Shown in pieces: positions 52,991-63,098 of a DNA stretch of 64,000 nucleotides (position 1 is its first letter; each line of letters opens with the position of its first letter). This stretch comes from Phymatolithon calcareum. Lineage: Eukaryota > Rhodophyta > Florideophyceae > Hapalidiales. A model generated the notes under the pieces. The model worked only from the letters and a program-made list of their open reading frames with translations, was not told the origin of the DNA and did not search any database. The stretch spans positions 1,922,001-1,986,000 of the forward strand of contig OZ345371.1 in NCBI GenBank assembly GCA_977006965.1. The letters run 5' to 3'. Made by a program: the position numbers and the translations under genes.

Positions 52991-52999
52991 ATTGCAGCA

Positions 53000-54910
53000 C
53001 AAGCAGCTCAATTACCGCCGTGATACCAAAGTAATCACCCATTATTGATTTTCTCCACCATGGCACTCTAAAATATCAGCCTCGGGCATCTCAGCCGTCT
53101 CGTCCTGTCCCGTAAGCAGAGGATCCCTGATTGTTTGTTCGATTCAATTGGGATCACCACGGATCTTCTTGTTTACTTCTGTGCCCATACTTTGATTATT
53201 TGTCTTCTTCGGTTCTTCGATACTGCTCCCTGTTCCACTTTTTGTAAGCCTCTTCTCAAGTCGTCAAATTCCTTTAGACACAGAAGAGTGGAGCTACGGT
53301 GTAGAAGTTTGTGGTCGTTCGTTCCCAAAGGAAAACGCTAATAGAGTCGACGTCGACATCGGTTGCGATAGCTGCACTGCAAATCATAGTTTGATGTATT
53401 CCTGGACTCGATCGACAATCGATTTGCAGAATTCTAGGAGACTTATAAGGGCTTAAAATCTCTTTCTCGCTCTATGACTTCACACTCGACTCGGCAATAC
53501 GAACCAGCGTTTCCTGGATGAACGGTGCGGACTGAAACAACGTTCCATACTGCAGAAGGGGGAGAAAGTCTCATCCTGATGAATGAATACGGCACGAGCA
53601 CGAACAGATTTGAGCCACCACTTTCAACGGTTGCATGTCTCTCTAGAGACGAAATGTTACCATTCTGGCAGTATCTGTTACACGTCTTGATACCTGCTAG
53701 GTTTCATGTAACCACTTGGGTTACATGTGCACTCCCTGTTGCTCTCCATTACTGAGTACCTCAGGTTACACATATTCGCGGTTACTGTGCGACATGGGAG
53801 CACGCTGGGTACCCTTATGCGCATTTCCTACACAAGCCAACGATAGCTTCTTAGCTGAAGAAATAGCAGGCAAACACATCTATTACTAAGGTGATATCTT
53901 CACCATACCAACTAAACTTCTTCTGTCTCCCAAAATTCCCAAAAAAAGGATTCTAACACTGATTCTAAACCACGGCGTCTTCCAATTACGAAAAGGCAGG
54001 CATTTTCAGTGTTCTAGACCGTACCAGATCAGGAGAACGGGGTCATTGTCCCCAAGGTATTCAGGACTGTGGAATGTCGCTCCTCCGAGCGTTCGACGAG
54101 GAACGAGATCACGCAACGAAAGGAGATAGAGATGATAAAATAAATTTAAAATTTGTTTTAAAAGATGGCAGAACCGCTATGATAAGCGTATCGGCCTCTG
54201 TCAGCGTAGATGTTGCGTATGCTACGTGAATGAAAATATATTCAAGGAGAGGGAGAGATGTAATTTATTTTAGAAATTAACTTCTAAAAAGAGCAGTATT
54301 CTCTCTATTGTCAATTGGCAATGAAGACCCTACTGTTCAGGTTTGAAAGATTAATCTGAAATTGTTCTGAAACTGTGTTAGGGCGAACGAAAATGGAGAA
54401 CGGATCAATTGTGCATTGCCTACGTGGATGAACGAGCTCGTTTTTGAATTGAATTACATCGATGCATGATCACCATGATGCCCCGGACCGACCAGTAAGT
54501 TCTATTGGATCATAGATGCTAGATACCCAAAACCATTGTTCGCATTGATGCAAATCTTCAACTGCAGAAACGGCGCTAAGCTTGATCCCTAAATTACTTT
54601 TCGCTGGAAACAGAGCAGAAGAAAAACGCTCTGTCAAAAAATGCACTTGGTCCAATAGGACGAAAAAGAATGGTCTCAAAATGTCCTGCTTTCCAAAATT
54701 TGCACGAAATTCTCAGCATGGCCCGAAAGAAGCTGCTGATCTGCGATGATTATCAAATCTTGAGCGACATATTCAATTAAAATTGTTTGAAAAGAGGACA
54801 TCTTTTCGGAAGGCGCTGAACGCGCACATGGGACGCTTCAAACGTAATATTTTTATGTCGGAGTCTTGATGAAGAGTGTATAAATAGGCTTCTGACAGTG
54901 GACCAACCTT
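53000..54910. other. About 1.9 kb with no gene recognised
   Basis: ORFs of 60-76 codons are scattered without motifs. A small hairpin, CATGTAACCACTTGGGTTACATG, lies near 53704. Nothing supports a gene. Confidence 0.35.
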
Positions 54911-54916
54911 CAGCAG

Positions 54917-55369
54917 TTATGCGGCACAGTCCAATGGGATATGATTATTGAAACGGGTCCTGCGGAGAAGTTTTTGTTTTTGAATGTCTGTTTCCCACGT
55001 CTCTTCATTCCACGAGTCCGAACTTGGAAATACGCCACGCTTCAATGCAACGGCAGAATTGAAAAAGGAGTGTGTACAGCCGCACTTGAAGCAGATATAT
55101 TTTCTGTCCCCATTCCGAAACTCGTCACTACGCGACTTCTTCTCTCGACGCAATTGAATTACAATATTTTGGACCTCACTGTCCAACGGCCAGTTGCCAG
55201 TTTCGTGAAGAACCATTTTCAAATTGAAAATTGACTTGCAAATCAGAGACGTGAGTAAGCTCGAGGGAAGCATGCTTGACACTGCCCCGAATGGCAAGTT
55301 CTTAGATGAATCTTTCTTTAGATACAGTGTAGATTGCTGTTCAAATCCTTGCCTACTTGCAAAACCCAA
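54917..55369 (-). CDS. Hypothetical 150-codon ORF with a short Cys/His cluster
   Basis: The frame begins MGFASRQGFEQQSTLYL and includes KYICFKCGCTHSFFN, a C-X2-C-X-C-X-H cluster that might bind zinc. The region is followed by charged sequence. No family is recognised. Opposing frames of about 95 codons exist on the other strand, so coding is uncertain. It lies 150 bp from the next minus-strand gene's stop. Confidence 0.3.
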   Translation of the reverse strand: MGFASRQGFEQQSTLYLKKDSSKNLPFGAVSSMLPSSLLTSLICKSIFNLKMVLHETGNWPLDSEVQNIVIQLRREKKSRSDEFRNGDRKYICFKCGCTHSFFNSAVALKRGVFPSSDSWNEETWETDIQKQKLLRRTRFNNHIPLDCAA

Positions 55370-55518
55370 TTGTTCACGTTAGGAGCACTGGCTCCAAAAG
55401 AACAGATAATAAAAAATCATGTACAGAGGAGAGCTAGCTTGAAAAAGAATAACCTAGCTGTCGAAACACAGCTGTTCGTCCATTGCGCCAATCCCATTCA
55501 CATCTTGCGATCCGCATC

Positions 55519-56514
55519 TCACTTCCGTCTTTTCTTCGGCACAAGCGACATCAAAAACTTCTTGCATGCAGCGAGCACACTTCCCTTATCCTTCTGTCTC
55601 CGCATCGCCCTTCTCACACGCTGAAACTCCAAAAACTCGTCCGTCGCCATACTCTTCGTAGACTGCGCTCTGTGATACTTGCTCTTCCCATGTCTTGTCC
55701 CCATTCCGTCAGCGCTTATCGCCCTTCCAAGCGTGGAGCCTGTCGGCTGTCTGGCCACATACTGTCGCTCGCGACGACCCCCATGATGTTTCTGAGACTG
55801 CTCAACATCGGAGAACATCTTCCGGAGCGGCACCCGGTTATCCGTCGAATCGCGGCAGCTACTGAATTGCATGGAGACATCGGAGTAGAGTCTTTGCCAT
55901 AGTCCACCACCGACACCATTCTTCTTCGGAAGTGCGTCTCGCACCTCTGGTCGCATTTTGATGCCCGTCTCGTATCTTCGAGAGAAGACGATGTATTCGT
56001 CCATTGCCGCATCGGTGTCTATCTTTACATTGAAAGATTCAAACCGGTCAGTGTAGTCATCCTCCTCGAATATGTCGTACGGTCGCGGTCCTGCAACAAG
56101 GCTCTCGCCAAAGGGATCGGCCGTGCTTTTCAAGTCGCCCTCGACTGGCGTGGATAGCGGCGGAAGTGCAACCGCTTCCGCGCGGCGTGTCAGACCGGCG
56201 ACATACGCAGCCGAAGCGGAGGAAGTAGGCGAGCCGTTGCTAGACGAGACGCTGGAAGAACCGTTTGAGGCCGTGATTGAAGAGCCAGGTGATATCGGCT
56301 GCAGCTTCGTTGCCTCGAGCGGCAGAGGGAGCAAGAACTTCTGCGCGGGTAATCCTTGCGCTGGAGGCAACTGGCGAGCGGATGTCGGACGAGAACCGCG
56401 GAAGACCTCCGCGCGAGGTAGCGGCGAGGCGCAGCGCAGCGATAGGGACGCGGAAGACGCCATGGCGTGCGCGGTCGTCAAGGTCGGACAACTTCTCCCT
56501 TGGCTGCTTTCCAA
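55519..56514 (-). CDS. Unrecognised 331-residue protein with transit-peptide-like N-terminus
   Basis: The ORF is GC-rich and intronless. A second Met at residue 18 (56463) begins MASSASLSLRCASPLPRA, which looks like a plastid transit peptide: Ser/Ala/Arg-rich with few acids. A Ser/Asn/Gly linker follows (75-100). The central part is acidic then mixed (RPYDIFEEDDYTDRFESFNV, 144-163). The C-terminal third is strongly basic (GGRRERQ, RVRRAMRRQKDKG, ending VPKKRRK). No domain is recognised; phycobilisome linker and gamma-phycoerythrin families were considered but no diagnostic motif is seen. Coding is supported by length, composition contrast with flanks, and the coherent domain-like order. The most plausible start is residue 1 or 18. 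Confidence 0.65.
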   Translation of the reverse strand: MESSQGRSCPTLTTAHAMASSASLSLRCASPLPRAEVFRGSRPTSARQLPPAQGLPAQKFLLPLPLEATKLQPISPGSSITASNGSSSVSSSNGSPTSSASAAYVAGLTRRAEAVALPPLSTPVEGDLKSTADPFGESLVAGPRPYDIFEEDDYTDRFESFNVKIDTDAAMDEYIVFSRRYETGIKMRPEVRDALPKKNGVGGGLWQRLYSDVSMQFSSCRDSTDNRVPLRKMFSDVEQSQKHHGGRRERQYVARQPTGSTLGRAISADGMGTRHGKSKYHRAQSTKSMATDEFLEFQRVRRAMRRQKDKGSVLAACKKFLMSLVPKKRRK

Positions 56515-56549
56515 TTCGCGCGAAGTTGGTAGGCGCTCAAGGCGTTGAG

Positions 56550-57925
56550 TACTACTTGCTCAGCGTTCACCTCGTGGCGCCACGAGGCACAATTATACCA
56601 CGGATGGGGCAATGGACTCGAGAACACAGCGTGGAGAGCGGGCAGGCGCGGATCCATTATCAGTAAATTTTTGATGGAAGGAAAATTATAGCAATGGGCG
56701 TGGACCGGGAATATGCGCCGTGCGCTCATTTCATTGGACGCACCCAATGCATCACTGTACCTCTCGCGCTGTCATCACGTGCACGGGGAGCTCGGTGTGC
56801 ACTTTTCTATGGCGGTCAGCGACCCGAAGGCACGAGGCATATGTTTAGGAATATCCTCAAATTTATTAAAGAGAACGGCTGCAGAGCCGACGAAGATTTG
56901 CGCTTATTTTTTGCCATCTCCTGCAGTGTCCAAATCCTAATTCCGGGACTCTCATCAGAAATATGATACAATATCAGTTGCAGATCATTAGCAATGCTCT
57001 TGATCTGCGTGCAAATCAGGACATGTGGAATATCTGTGCTTCCGGCAGTTTTTTGGTCATTCTTGTGTAAGCGCAACGAAATCAATGTTTTTCGATGCTC
57101 GGCACACGTGTGCAGACGCTGACAGTGGCGAAATCAGTCCTACGCCAGAATTGATTCCATTGATGGATGTGGCCCCATCGAAATAGAATACATCAACACT
57201 TGTAACGGCACTCACACGGTGCGAGATGAAGAGTGGAAAGGCGTACGCATCTTCCACTCCTGCCACGTAAAGCGGGAATAGCATACCGCCGCCCGGTCCG
57301 TGGGCCCAAACTGCGCCACGATAGAGGCATCATGACGATTACGTGCCGTACTGTACTACTCTCTTCACCTCCTGTCTCACAAATGTGTACAATTCTTGTC
57401 GCAACAGTAAAACTTACCGCGCTCATGAGTCAACTAGAACTTGACACCACTTTGGCCCTTCACCCGCGCCGGGAAGGGCGATGCCGGGCCTTGGGAACGG
57501 CAAGTCAATCATCGATGATTATGCTCCAGCGGGGTCAATGCAGCACAGTGGTTTCCTTTTAGGAGCACACACTTCCTTGCGATGAAATCAGAGACGTAAC
57601 GAGGTACATTCCGTTTTTTAGAAAACAGAATGCCGGGACGGAGCTCTTTCACGCTTGCCTAACGCTGCATGATGCTCGCTGTCGCCATGGCATTCGAAAT
57701 TACATAATCACGGGCTGCTCGTACAGTAGCATCACGACCCGCCGTGAGAAAGTCCAAGACATTTCCCGTTTCTCTATAGAGACGAGCACTGTATTTCTCC
57801 CAATCTATATTGAAGGAAATGCATTGCTTGTCATCAGCAAACACCGATAGATTTGGCTCACGGCTCTCTGGGCACGGAAATTCCCCGTGCCTTTTCTGAT
57901 CTTTCCCAAAAGTGAGCACAGGGCC
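56550..57925. other. Intergenic; no gene assigned
   Basis: A short palindrome CACCTCGTGGCGCCACGAGG lies at 56567-56586, just upstream of the 331-residue gene, in a likely promoter position. The rest holds ORFs below 110 codons on both strands without motifs. Confidence 0.35.
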
Positions 57926-58346
57926 TAGATGATCTTATCAGCAGCACGCTCGGGTGCATCGGGGAAGATACGCTTTATACGCATCTTCATGAAGAAGGGC
58001 GACAGAGATCATCAAGATCATATATTCGAGGCAACGCAACTGTTGCACGACTTCTCAAATTTCTATCTCGTCACGACGGGCATGTTTCGGGTACGACGCG
58101 CTATGCAACTCCTTTCACTTAACCGCGGTCTCTCCTTTTGAAAGGAGAGATCATGGCTCAAGAGAGCCTGGAATTGTTCTGTTCGGCGATGGTGCATTGA
58201 GTGAATTTATCCTGGGAATATGCCGTGGAATGTCTTTTTTCTTTGCCAGACGGCGTGAAATTGTCTGCAAAATCAGTGGAAGGCTTCAAAGTATCCTGGA
58301 TCTAGCCTCGGAGTGGGCGCAGAGAAATGGTATGGTGTGAAACACC

Positions 58347-58799
58347 GTGAAAAGCGTAATTCTTTTGGCCAAGGACACGGCAGGTCATAGCTTCCGGCTC
58401 TCGGGGCGGCGACTAAAGACTCTCCGGGAGGTAAAATACCTCGGGGTAACACTAACGAAGCACGGAGTTTCAGACAACAAACTGACAGACAGGATCGAGA
58501 AATCCAAAAATGTGTTCGGGTATCTCCGACGGCTGGTCGTGTTTACTAATGATGTCCACCCTGCGAGGGCGATTAGGCTGTACAAATCTCTTGTACAGTC
58601 AAGATGGGAATATGCTCTACATCTCACACCTTGGACTGCGAAGGTGGCCTCGGAAGTCAGGAAAGTTAAATCTATGTTCTTCGGGCAAATCCTTGGGAAA
58701 CCAGGAAAAAGAAGCTTGGACAGGTGCAGGGCCATGTGTCGCATCCTCCAACCCAAGCGAAGAGGAGACTTCCTTGCAAGACGCTTTGTGCAAAGATAG
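58347..58799 (+). pseudogene. Family A LINE post-RT region
   Basis: The 150-codon frame starts just after RT motif C should occur and includes VKYLGVTL, RLYKSLVQSRWEYALHLTPW and CRAMCRILQPKRRGDFLARRF, collinear with 2050-2270 in the first element. The upstream RT (58150-58340) is badly decayed (VLFGDGALSEF where LFADD is expected). No Met here is a true start. Confidence 0.75.
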
Positions 58800-58873
58800 A
58801 TAAGAAGACGCTTTGCACTGATATCTGGTCCAACAACAGGGATCGTGAACAAGGAACGTTAAGAAGTGGAGAT

Positions 58874-58887
58874 AGACATTGTCCACG
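58874..58887 (+). repeat. Target-site duplication, left copy
   Basis: AGACATTGTCCACG occurs here and again at 61047-61060, immediately after the (AAAG)n tail of the inner LINE. The outer LINE resumes directly after the second copy. The left edge of the duplication may be 12-14 bp because it merges with the AAAG tail. Confidence 0.9.
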
Positions 58888-58964
58888 TGGGTCGGTCGCG
58901 TGTGCTTGGATGCGGGCTACCCCGAGGGAGCTCGTTGTCGCCAAATCTTTGAAACTTATACATA

Positions 58965-59297
58965 TTGGACTTAGATCTACGTCTTGACGACCTTGTTCAA
59001 TTTAGTTTCGCAGACGACACCAGCTTCCATGCCACCGGCAGCACTTGGGATGACGTCATCTCAAAGCTCAATGAGGCTGCCGAGATACTCTCCCGTTTAT
59101 GCAGCCGTTTGCGAATCAAGGTGAACGCTCGGAAATGCAAGGTGCTAGGATTTGCTGCAGGCGGACGTTCACCGCAGGAAATTATTGACGGTGAAGTCAA
59201 TATCGATGGCGAGGCAATAGACGCAGTTGCGGCATACAAGTTCCTCGGAGTTCATTTCGACCAACGACTGAGCTTCAAATTGCATTGCCGGAAGTGA
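58965..59297 (+). pseudogene. Family R LINE: RT motif C to thumb
   Basis: The frame reads LVQFSFADDTSFHATG, where FADD is the catalytic motif C. It is followed by LRIKVNARKCKVLGF (motif D/E region) and YKFLGVHFDQRLSF, the conserved YLG(V/I).(F/L)D element after the RT palm. It ends at a stop at 59295-59297. A one-base frame change joins it to the next frame. The N-terminal RT is absent because of truncation. Confidence 0.85.
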
Positions 59298-59965
59298 GCC
59301 AGAAACTCCGGTCCAAGACCCGCCTCATCCGAGCGCTCGGCGGAACATCTTGGGGCGCGGAATCATCAACGATGGAAGCTTTCCGTAAGAGCTACTGCGA
59401 GCCAACTGCGCTGTATGGTGCATCAGCTTTCGCTGTACACGGCTTCGACGTGCACAACAAGCAAGTGGAAGTCGCTCGGAACGAAGCGGCTCGAGCGGCT
59501 AGCGGATGTTTGAAAGCTACGACAATTTCCAAGCTCCGGTCTCTGACTGGGATCCGTAGCTTGCCAGCTATTGGTGAGATGCAAGCTACTCTTGTCATGG
59601 ACAAAGCACTTCGACTTCTACCGGACAGTCCTGTGGCTCGCACAAGCCAGACAAATATGTTGAACTCTAGACGCAACGTAGGGTCGTGGAGGGACTCGAG
59701 CACCTACCATCTGGCAGAGAAAGGGATCCTTGCGCTCCCCTGCAATGGGATCCAACCACCAATTCAGAAGGACAGCTCAAGTAACAGGTTTTCAACCTTC
59801 ACGACTCCTGTTTCGGCGAAGGATGATCCAGAGAAGAAGCGTACCACGACAAAAGCTTTTCTTCTAGAGCGAAAGACAGCACAACCAGCCGATATCGAAA
59901 TTTGGCGGGACGGAAGTGTCGGAAAAGTACCACATGAATTTGTCTGCGACCTGAATCATGGATAA
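59285..59965 (+). pseudogene. Family R LINE: connection region
   Basis: The 226-codon frame continues after the RT: LRSKTRLIRALGGTSWGA, then YCEPTALYGASAFAV and the A.RAASGCLKAT..SKLRSLTG region. This is the thumb/connection sequence preceding RNase H in LINEs of the Jockey/I/R1 type. It ends at a TAA at 59963-59965 and the RNase H part follows in the next frame. Confidence 0.8.
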
Positions 59966-59974
59966 CGAGTCTCC

Positions 59975-60997
59975 GTGAAATGGGATGAAGGTTGGTATAC
60001 TGCGACGAAGAGCAAATTCAGTCCCTCTCAGTACCAGAATCACGAAGCAGCGATACGTTTTGAGTCTCGACATGGCAGGCCCCCCGACATCCTCTTGGCC
60101 TACGACGACGGAGACGAGCATGCATACTCAACGACCCCGACCGCCTCGAAAGAACGCGTTACCGTGTGCGACGAAGACGGTGACACACTCGACATGTATC
60201 ATACAATCCCATTCCAGGTCGGCGGAGCTGGGATTCTGATTATGCGTGGCGAAGAAACTGTTATGGAAGAAGCGCTGGCCGTTGGGGCTGTCGGCACTTC
60301 ATTTGACGCGGAGGCATTTGCCGCCGTACAAGCTTTTCAAGCAACGTTAACGCTACAACTTTCCCGCGGCAGCACTATCAGACGGTTCACTGAGAGCCGT
60401 AGCTGCATAGACGCGCTCAACGGACAACCGCGGATGTTTGGTGCCATGGTCCGGAATCTATGGAACCTTATGGAACGGTTATTTTCACGCGAGATTCAGA
60501 TAGAGTGTGTTTGGATACCGAGTCACTGCGGCGTCGCGAAGAATGAGGCTGCTGATGAACTTGCGCGGCGGGGAATTTCGGAATCGAGTCTGGCGCTGCA
60601 CCAAGCGATACCTCTCACTTTGGAAGCGGCACGATCCATCATCAAACCGCCCTGTAGAAGCAAACCAGTGAACCTTCCTACGCTTCCGCAAGATCTGCAC
60701 ATCTCGCAGAGACGTGCAGAGGTGGTACTTCACCAGCTCATAGTGAACTACAGTCCTATTGTGGCAAGCTTTCACCATGGACACAGCGAAAATGAACAGC
60801 TTCTCCACGACCCAGCATGCAAGATGTGCCCGTATGGCGTCAAGGAGACAGTGGAGCACCTCATCCTACACTGTTCTGGGAGGACTGCCTCTCGACGAAA
60901 ATTCATCGGAAGAGTGCGAGACAAAACGGTAGAAAATCTGTGCAGGGAGAAACCCGTAGAGATACTCCAATATTTGAGCAATGAGAACTTACTCTAG
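59975..60997 (+). pseudogene. Family R LINE: RNase H domain and zinc motif
   Basis: The 340-codon frame contains LLAYDDGDEHA (first catalytic Asp region, ~40-50), FDAEAFAAV (E113), FTESRSCIDAL (~138-147), and WIPSHCGVAKNEAADELARR (180-199) with the H-G and E/D residues of RNase H1 folds. In FTESRS the usual Asp is Glu140, which may weaken catalysis. Downstream, C282-X2-C285-X9-H295-X4-C300 forms a zinc-finger-like motif shared with 44559-44625 and 18895-18945. The stop lies at 60995-60997, before the AAAG tail. The frame is intact, the best-preserved LINE segment in the window. Confidence 0.9.
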
Positions 60998-61046
60998 GGT
61001 TAGTTCTGCCGTTAATTAACGCATTCTGCATTAAAGAAAGAAAGAA

Positions 61047-61060
61047 AGACATTGTCCACG
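61047..61060 (+). repeat. Target-site duplication, right copy
   Basis: AGACATTGTCCACG repeats 58874-58887 and marks the right border of the inserted family R LINE. Confidence 0.9.
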
Positions 61061-61077
61061 CGAGAGTAAATGGCTTC

Positions 61078-61467
61078 TTGTGCAAAGCTGCAAACGAAAC
61101 GGCAGTTACGACAAACATCAAGAAATACCAAAGAGACAAGATACTGGAGGCCGCAGAGGATGTGGAAAAGTCGAAAAAACGACCTATACCGCACGCGAAA
61201 GTTCCGTTACCCCGGCACCTTCTCTTCAATTCAAGAAGACATAGAACACTTGGCATCAAGTGGTCATTTGGAATATTCGCTCCAATGAGCACCTCCACCC
61301 CTATCGAGTTCACCGGCCATTTTGGGAAAGATGCCATCGAAGACGTGATAAATGGCCTCGCAAAGAACAGACTCTCCAAAGAGGACAGCACCTGGACTAA
61401 GCGAGGAATCGACGACCTCCTAACCATGTTTCAGGCTGTGGACAAGTATGGACTGGTCGCAACCTGA
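61078..61467 (+). pseudogene. Family A LINE C-terminus after the insertion
   Basis: The frame reads CKAANETAVTTNIKKY, AAEDVEKSKKRPIPHAK, SRRHRTLGIKWSFGIFAP, then FGKDAIEDVINGLAKNR and a stop at 61465-61467. The same order occurs in the minus-strand relic at 50830-51189 and, less closely, at 2500-2680. The 3' UTR follows directly. Confidence 0.8.
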
Positions 61468-61989
61468 AATCACAGCGTGCCACAGGACAGGGGAGTAATT
61501 TTCCCCCTCGAGGTCCCGAAGGAGACCAGAGGTGGGATTTTGAAGTCCGCTGAATCGTGTTTCACCAACAAGAAAAGAAACTCTTCCGTAGAGAGAATCC
61601 AGGCAAAACGTCCCGTTACTAGGAAAGTAGCCCCAAGCGTCAGCAGATGCGTTGGTAACTTTTAAACAAAAATCTTCCGTTCTTCTTCTTCTTCTTTGCC
61701 ATGAGAACGAGGGTGAAAAGTAAAACGATGAATTCTGTTATGGTACCACTTCTGTCAGACCAGCGTACTCAAACACTTGAGTAGCAAGTGACGGATGGCG
61801 CCTCCCAGGCGTTGGCAGAATTCCTGCAACGAGGGGAGATATGGAGGATGAAGAGGGTTCCAATTTCTGGTTTGAATAATTTTAGACTTGCCGGCAGACT
61901 TTAGTTTATTCCTCCTGAGCGACGCTGGAAGATGATTATGATTTGAATACTAAGTGGAGTTTTGCTACCTACGCTGTCTAATGATATCA

Positions 61990-62175
61990 CAAGTTAATTA
62001 CGAAGAAGAAGTGGGAGTTTTAATTAAGAGTTGCCAACGCATCTGCAGACGCTTGGGGCAATTTTGTGTAGGCCATACGGCCTCGGACAGGGTCTTTCTT
62101 GGTTGAACGTTTGCATGGTAGGGTGCGACTCGATCTGGTGGAATTCCAAAACCTACCTCTGACCCGTAATTGAGA
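61990..62175 (-). mobile_element. Family A LINE 3' end, minus strand
   Basis: Read on the minus strand it gives CAGAGGTAGGTTTTGG, GCCCCAAGCGTCTGCAGATG, GTTGGCAACT and a TTCTTCTTCG tail, matching 3963-4140 especially well. It is a short truncated insertion. Confidence 0.75.
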
Positions 62176-62299
62176 TGTTCAGCATGAATGTCGATTAGGA
62201 TTCGATCAAACAGTGGCATACGAAAGTAGATCATTGGACGTTCACGTTTAGCAGCAGTAAACGGTCTTGCGAACTTCGACCGACACCAGAAATGATCCT

Positions 62300-62372
62300 C
62301 AATTAGGAAGAATGAGATCAACACAGATGCGTTGATAACTTTTAAATAAAAATCTACGTTCTTCTTCTGGAC
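62300..62372 (+). mobile_element. Family A LINE 3' tip
   Basis: AGATGCGTTGATAACTTTTAAATAAAAATCTACGTTCTTCTT at 62316-62367 equals the last bases of the family A 3' UTR. Only about 70 bp remain. It lies about 125 bp beyond an opposite-strand copy, so the two form a loose inverted pair. Confidence 0.7.
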
Positions 62373-63098
62373 GACTAACGCTTCATATTCCAACGTTAAT
62401 GACCAGATTCGGAATGGTATAAATGCGACAGCACCCGAGCATAACAATGAATCGGAAGGGAGTACGGAGAGAAGTGGCCGGTGCAGTCGTCGCGCCGTGC
62501 CCAGTCCCCGATTTGGGAAACCAGCGGTCATAACGGATCTCCACGACTATCTGGTGTTCGACGACATTCTTGAACAGCACGTGGACCTTCGGGAAGATCT
62601 ACATCGCTGAGCGCGCTAAAGGTAATAAACTTCATTGCCGTTGTGCGAAAGTCGAAAGTCGAAATTTAGAGGATTTATTGACAAGATACCATGCGTCCTA
62701 ACTTGAGGAATGTCCGCACCTTTCTAACATACGTAATCTACTGCCATCGCATAGTTTCGCTTATCTCAGTCAGGATGGCAACATTTTTTTCTTCGTCGGG
62801 GGTCCACATAAATGTCTTCATGATGCGGTTTAGAGTTCCCACCGCACATACTCCTTAATTAAGCATGACCTCAACCAGTTTTGGCGGCTCGCTTGTGGAA
62901 TACTGTATCTGCATCTACGATATCGTTAATTCTATAAATATTTTGCCACAAAAGCAAAAAGTTTTGCGTAGGATGTTGCAACATCCTATATTGGCACGAT
63001 GGTGCCAGTTTTTTTTCCATTCAGAAGGTCTCTATTCTAGAAATTTTTTCTTAGACATCTTCATTGCTGACATGCACGTGTACCCTCGCTAATTAGCG
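62373..63098. other. Region upstream of the right-edge ORF
   Basis: A + strand frame at about 62440-62610 ends VITDLHDYLVFDDILEQHVD before a stop near 62608. A GGTAATAA donor-like site follows at about 62621. It could be an upstream exon of the right-edge gene, but no acceptor can be chosen reliably. The rest is AT-rich with no motif. Confidence 0.25.

Larger units (their letters stand above)
58888..61046 (+). mobile_element. Family R LINE (RNase H type), 5'-truncated, inserted with target duplication
   Basis: The 2.16-kb element contains, in three frames, the end of an RT with FADD, a connection region, an RNase H domain and a C-X2-C-X9-H-X4-C motif, then an AAAG tail at 61033-61046. The 5' part of the RT and any endonuclease are missing, as expected for incomplete reverse transcription. 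Only two frame breaks interrupt the preserved part (near 59290 and 59966), so the insertion is fairly recent. Confidence 0.9.
57930..61690 (+). mobile_element. Family A LINE split by a nested family R LINE
   Basis: The outer element is read at 57930-58887 and resumes at 61061. Left of the break it holds KYLGVTLTKHGVSDNKLTD and the LYKSLVQSRWEYALHLT region. Right of it the C-terminus continues to IKWSFG and a stop at about 61465, followed by the family 3' UTR to TTCTTCTTCTTC near 61690. The inner element occupies 58888-61046. The order proves family R inserted after family A. Confidence 0.88.

Noticed and set aside
55519-56514. Phycobilisome linker or phycoerythrin gamma subunit
   Set aside because: The transit-like N-terminus and basic C-terminus are compatible, but no diagnostic linker fold motif or bilin-binding cysteine context is visible.
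61020-61060. Independent (AAAG)n microsatellite
   Set aside because: The same tail recurs at each family R LINE 3' end and here sits just before a target duplication, so it is the LINE tail.
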